From Syngnathus acus (lineage: Eukaryota; Chordata; Actinopteri; Syngnathiformes; Syngnathidae): 64,000 bases of DNA. The notes beneath the pieces are model-generated. The model did no database searches and was not told the DNA's origin. It worked only from the letters and a program-made list of their open reading frames with translations. Positions within the stretch are counted from its first letter, which is position 1. Every line of letters begins with the position of its first letter. The stretch covers positions 13,455,384 through 13,519,383 of the forward strand of contig NC_051087.1 of NCBI RefSeq assembly GCF_901709675.1, read 5' to 3'. The translations under genes and the position numbers were made by a program. Below are positions 51,579 through 64,000 of this stretch, piece after piece.

Positions 51579-52896
51579 ATCAGAATTAATTGCTAATGTT
51601 ATCCCGAACCAAAAACAAAGATGCACTACATCATACTACTTATTGCACTACATTGTAAACAGTGTATTCTGTTTATTACTGTCTGTGTACTTTTTGTCAT
51701 GATAAATTAACATGTCAGGCTTGTCTCAATCAATGTGCACCAATTATGTGAATGTATCATTTTCAGAGGAAGTCACTGTAAACATACTGTGGCAAAGCAC
51801 TTAGTGGTTAAGCATAACTATCAGCATATTCACTTTCTTTGTAAGCTGAAAACAAAAGATTCCATTTCGGCCTATTTCTGATGAAGAATGTCCACATCTT
51901 TAGGCAAAGTTAAGTCAAGTAGAATTGCTTCGACAACAAATTAAAATGCTTGAAATAGGAAACATAATTTAATGGAAATGAAAAGTGACCGCTATTTACA
52001 GTGAAGCATTTTTATGTGACCACAAGCAAATACAAATAAATGCAATAAAAGGTGTAAGCATTTGTTTCATTTCAATAGTTGGGCAAAAATATATTTTTAC
52101 ACATTACATAGACTATTGTATAGCTCACTATTAACTATGTACAAATGCTGCTACTGTCTGGTTAAAACAGCGAATGTGCACGCTCCACAAAATAAATTAC
52201 TATACTGGGGCATGAGGCTGTGTTTATGCTTTGTATCAGATAAATAATATTGCAGCAGTGAGATTTTAAGTATTTTAAGGTTTAGCTTTATGACACAATT
52301 GAACAACGTCATGAGTTTCCCTTAACTAAATTCACCACAGTATCAGAAAGCAATCAAATCAGTAGGCTCTATTGACTGCTATTTGTAAAAAGCAGGTAGT
52401 CAACATAATCTTTAAGCCAGACAATGTCTGAGGTATCATGCACAAATGAGACAATGAAATTAAAACGGACATTTGAAAAGTTCCTCAATCACAGTCATTG
52501 AACACAAACTCAATTTCCAACACATACTTTCCAACACAACTTCCAACACATACTTTCCAACACATACTTTCTTCCTCACTGAATGAACAAATGGAGAGAA
52601 GGCAGAGAGGACCTGTTTTTTGGGAGTACCTATGTCAATTAGACAAAATGGGGAAATAAAAAACAACAACCCATTTTAGATTTAAAAGAAGTGCTGATGA
52701 ATTGGTAATTTTTTTCTGAGATATTCCATGAATTGACAAAAAAAAGTCAAGGTGCAAAACACGTTACCATCATTTCCCGTACAAGTGAATTTTATCATCC
52801 AACTTCAGTATCAAACCAAAATGCATATATCAATATCAGATAGCTGTTTAAGGCAGAAACTCCAGTCAACATTCACTCAGTGGCTGATGCCGTAAT

Positions 52897-63897
<11,001 letters not shown>

Positions 63898-64000
63898 GCT
63901 GAATTAGGTGTATGTACTAGAAGACACTTTCAATTCCAGTCAAAAGCCAGACATTATAGCTCGCACAATTTTTTTCACGTCATTTTAGAAGAAACAGCAC

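Larger units (their letters stand above)
50126..51600 (+). other. tns4: tns4 3' untranslated region (probable)
   Basis: Non-coding, interrupted by a hAT MITE at 50209-50523. AATAAA at 51573-51578 is the best polyadenylation signal seen, which would give a 3' UTR of about 1.45 kb. The interval from 51600 to the krt222 stop at 52897 shows no gene. Confidence 0.4.

Overview
The window is chromosomal DNA from a bony fish, probably a percomorph teleost. Protein-coding genes are split by GT-AG introns, the intergenic DNA is AT-rich and full of microsatellites, and the dispersed repeats are typical of fish: hAT MITEs with 8-bp target duplications, a tRNA-derived SINE with a (GGAT)n tail, LINE 3' fragments and a solo LTR. 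All identifications come from reading translated exons against remembered family sequences; no database search was run.

Five genes can be assembled exon by exon with consistent splice phases. From left to right they are igfbp4 (+, CDS 4307-18305, 4 exons, 261 aa), smarce1 (+, 24422-30922, 10 coding exons, 426 aa), ccr7 (+, 33828-36097, 3 exons, 375 aa), tns4 (+, 41298-50125, 12 coding exons, 550 aa) and a krt222-like type I keratin (-, 63897-52897, 9 exons, about 531 aa). The same five genes are neighbours on human 17q21.2, so this is a conserved vertebrate block. In human the trio TNS4-CCR7-SMARCE1 is read opposite to IGFBP4. Here the trio is reversed in order and orientation, so four genes point the same way and tns4 converges on krt222.

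Layout: 1-3600 has a 163-bp tandem duplication and a weak minus-strand exon candidate. 3600-20250 is igfbp4 with a TATA promoter, a 6.4-kb first intron and several mobile elements. 20250-23560 is repeat-bearing intergenic DNA. 23560-31700 is smarce1. 31700-33780 is intergenic. 33780-36640 is ccr7. 36640-41260 is intergenic with a SINE, a solo LTR and a hAT MITE. 41265-about 51600 is tns4. 51600-64000 is krt222, whose introns hold SINEs, a hAT MITE and a 1.6-kb inverted-repeat element carrying a five-copy 251-bp tandem array.

The genes do not form one pathway. They encode a secreted IGF carrier, a BAF chromatin-remodelling subunit, a lymphoid-homing chemokine receptor, a focal-adhesion adaptor and an intermediate-filament-like protein. 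The observations most worth following are the fish krt222, which keeps coil-1 exons but has no head domain and an aberrant exon 4; the inverted gene trio; two possible alternative transcript forms of smarce1; and the satellite-like array inside a transposon. I found no CRISPR array, operon or clearly new biochemical system, and none would be expected in DNA of this kind.
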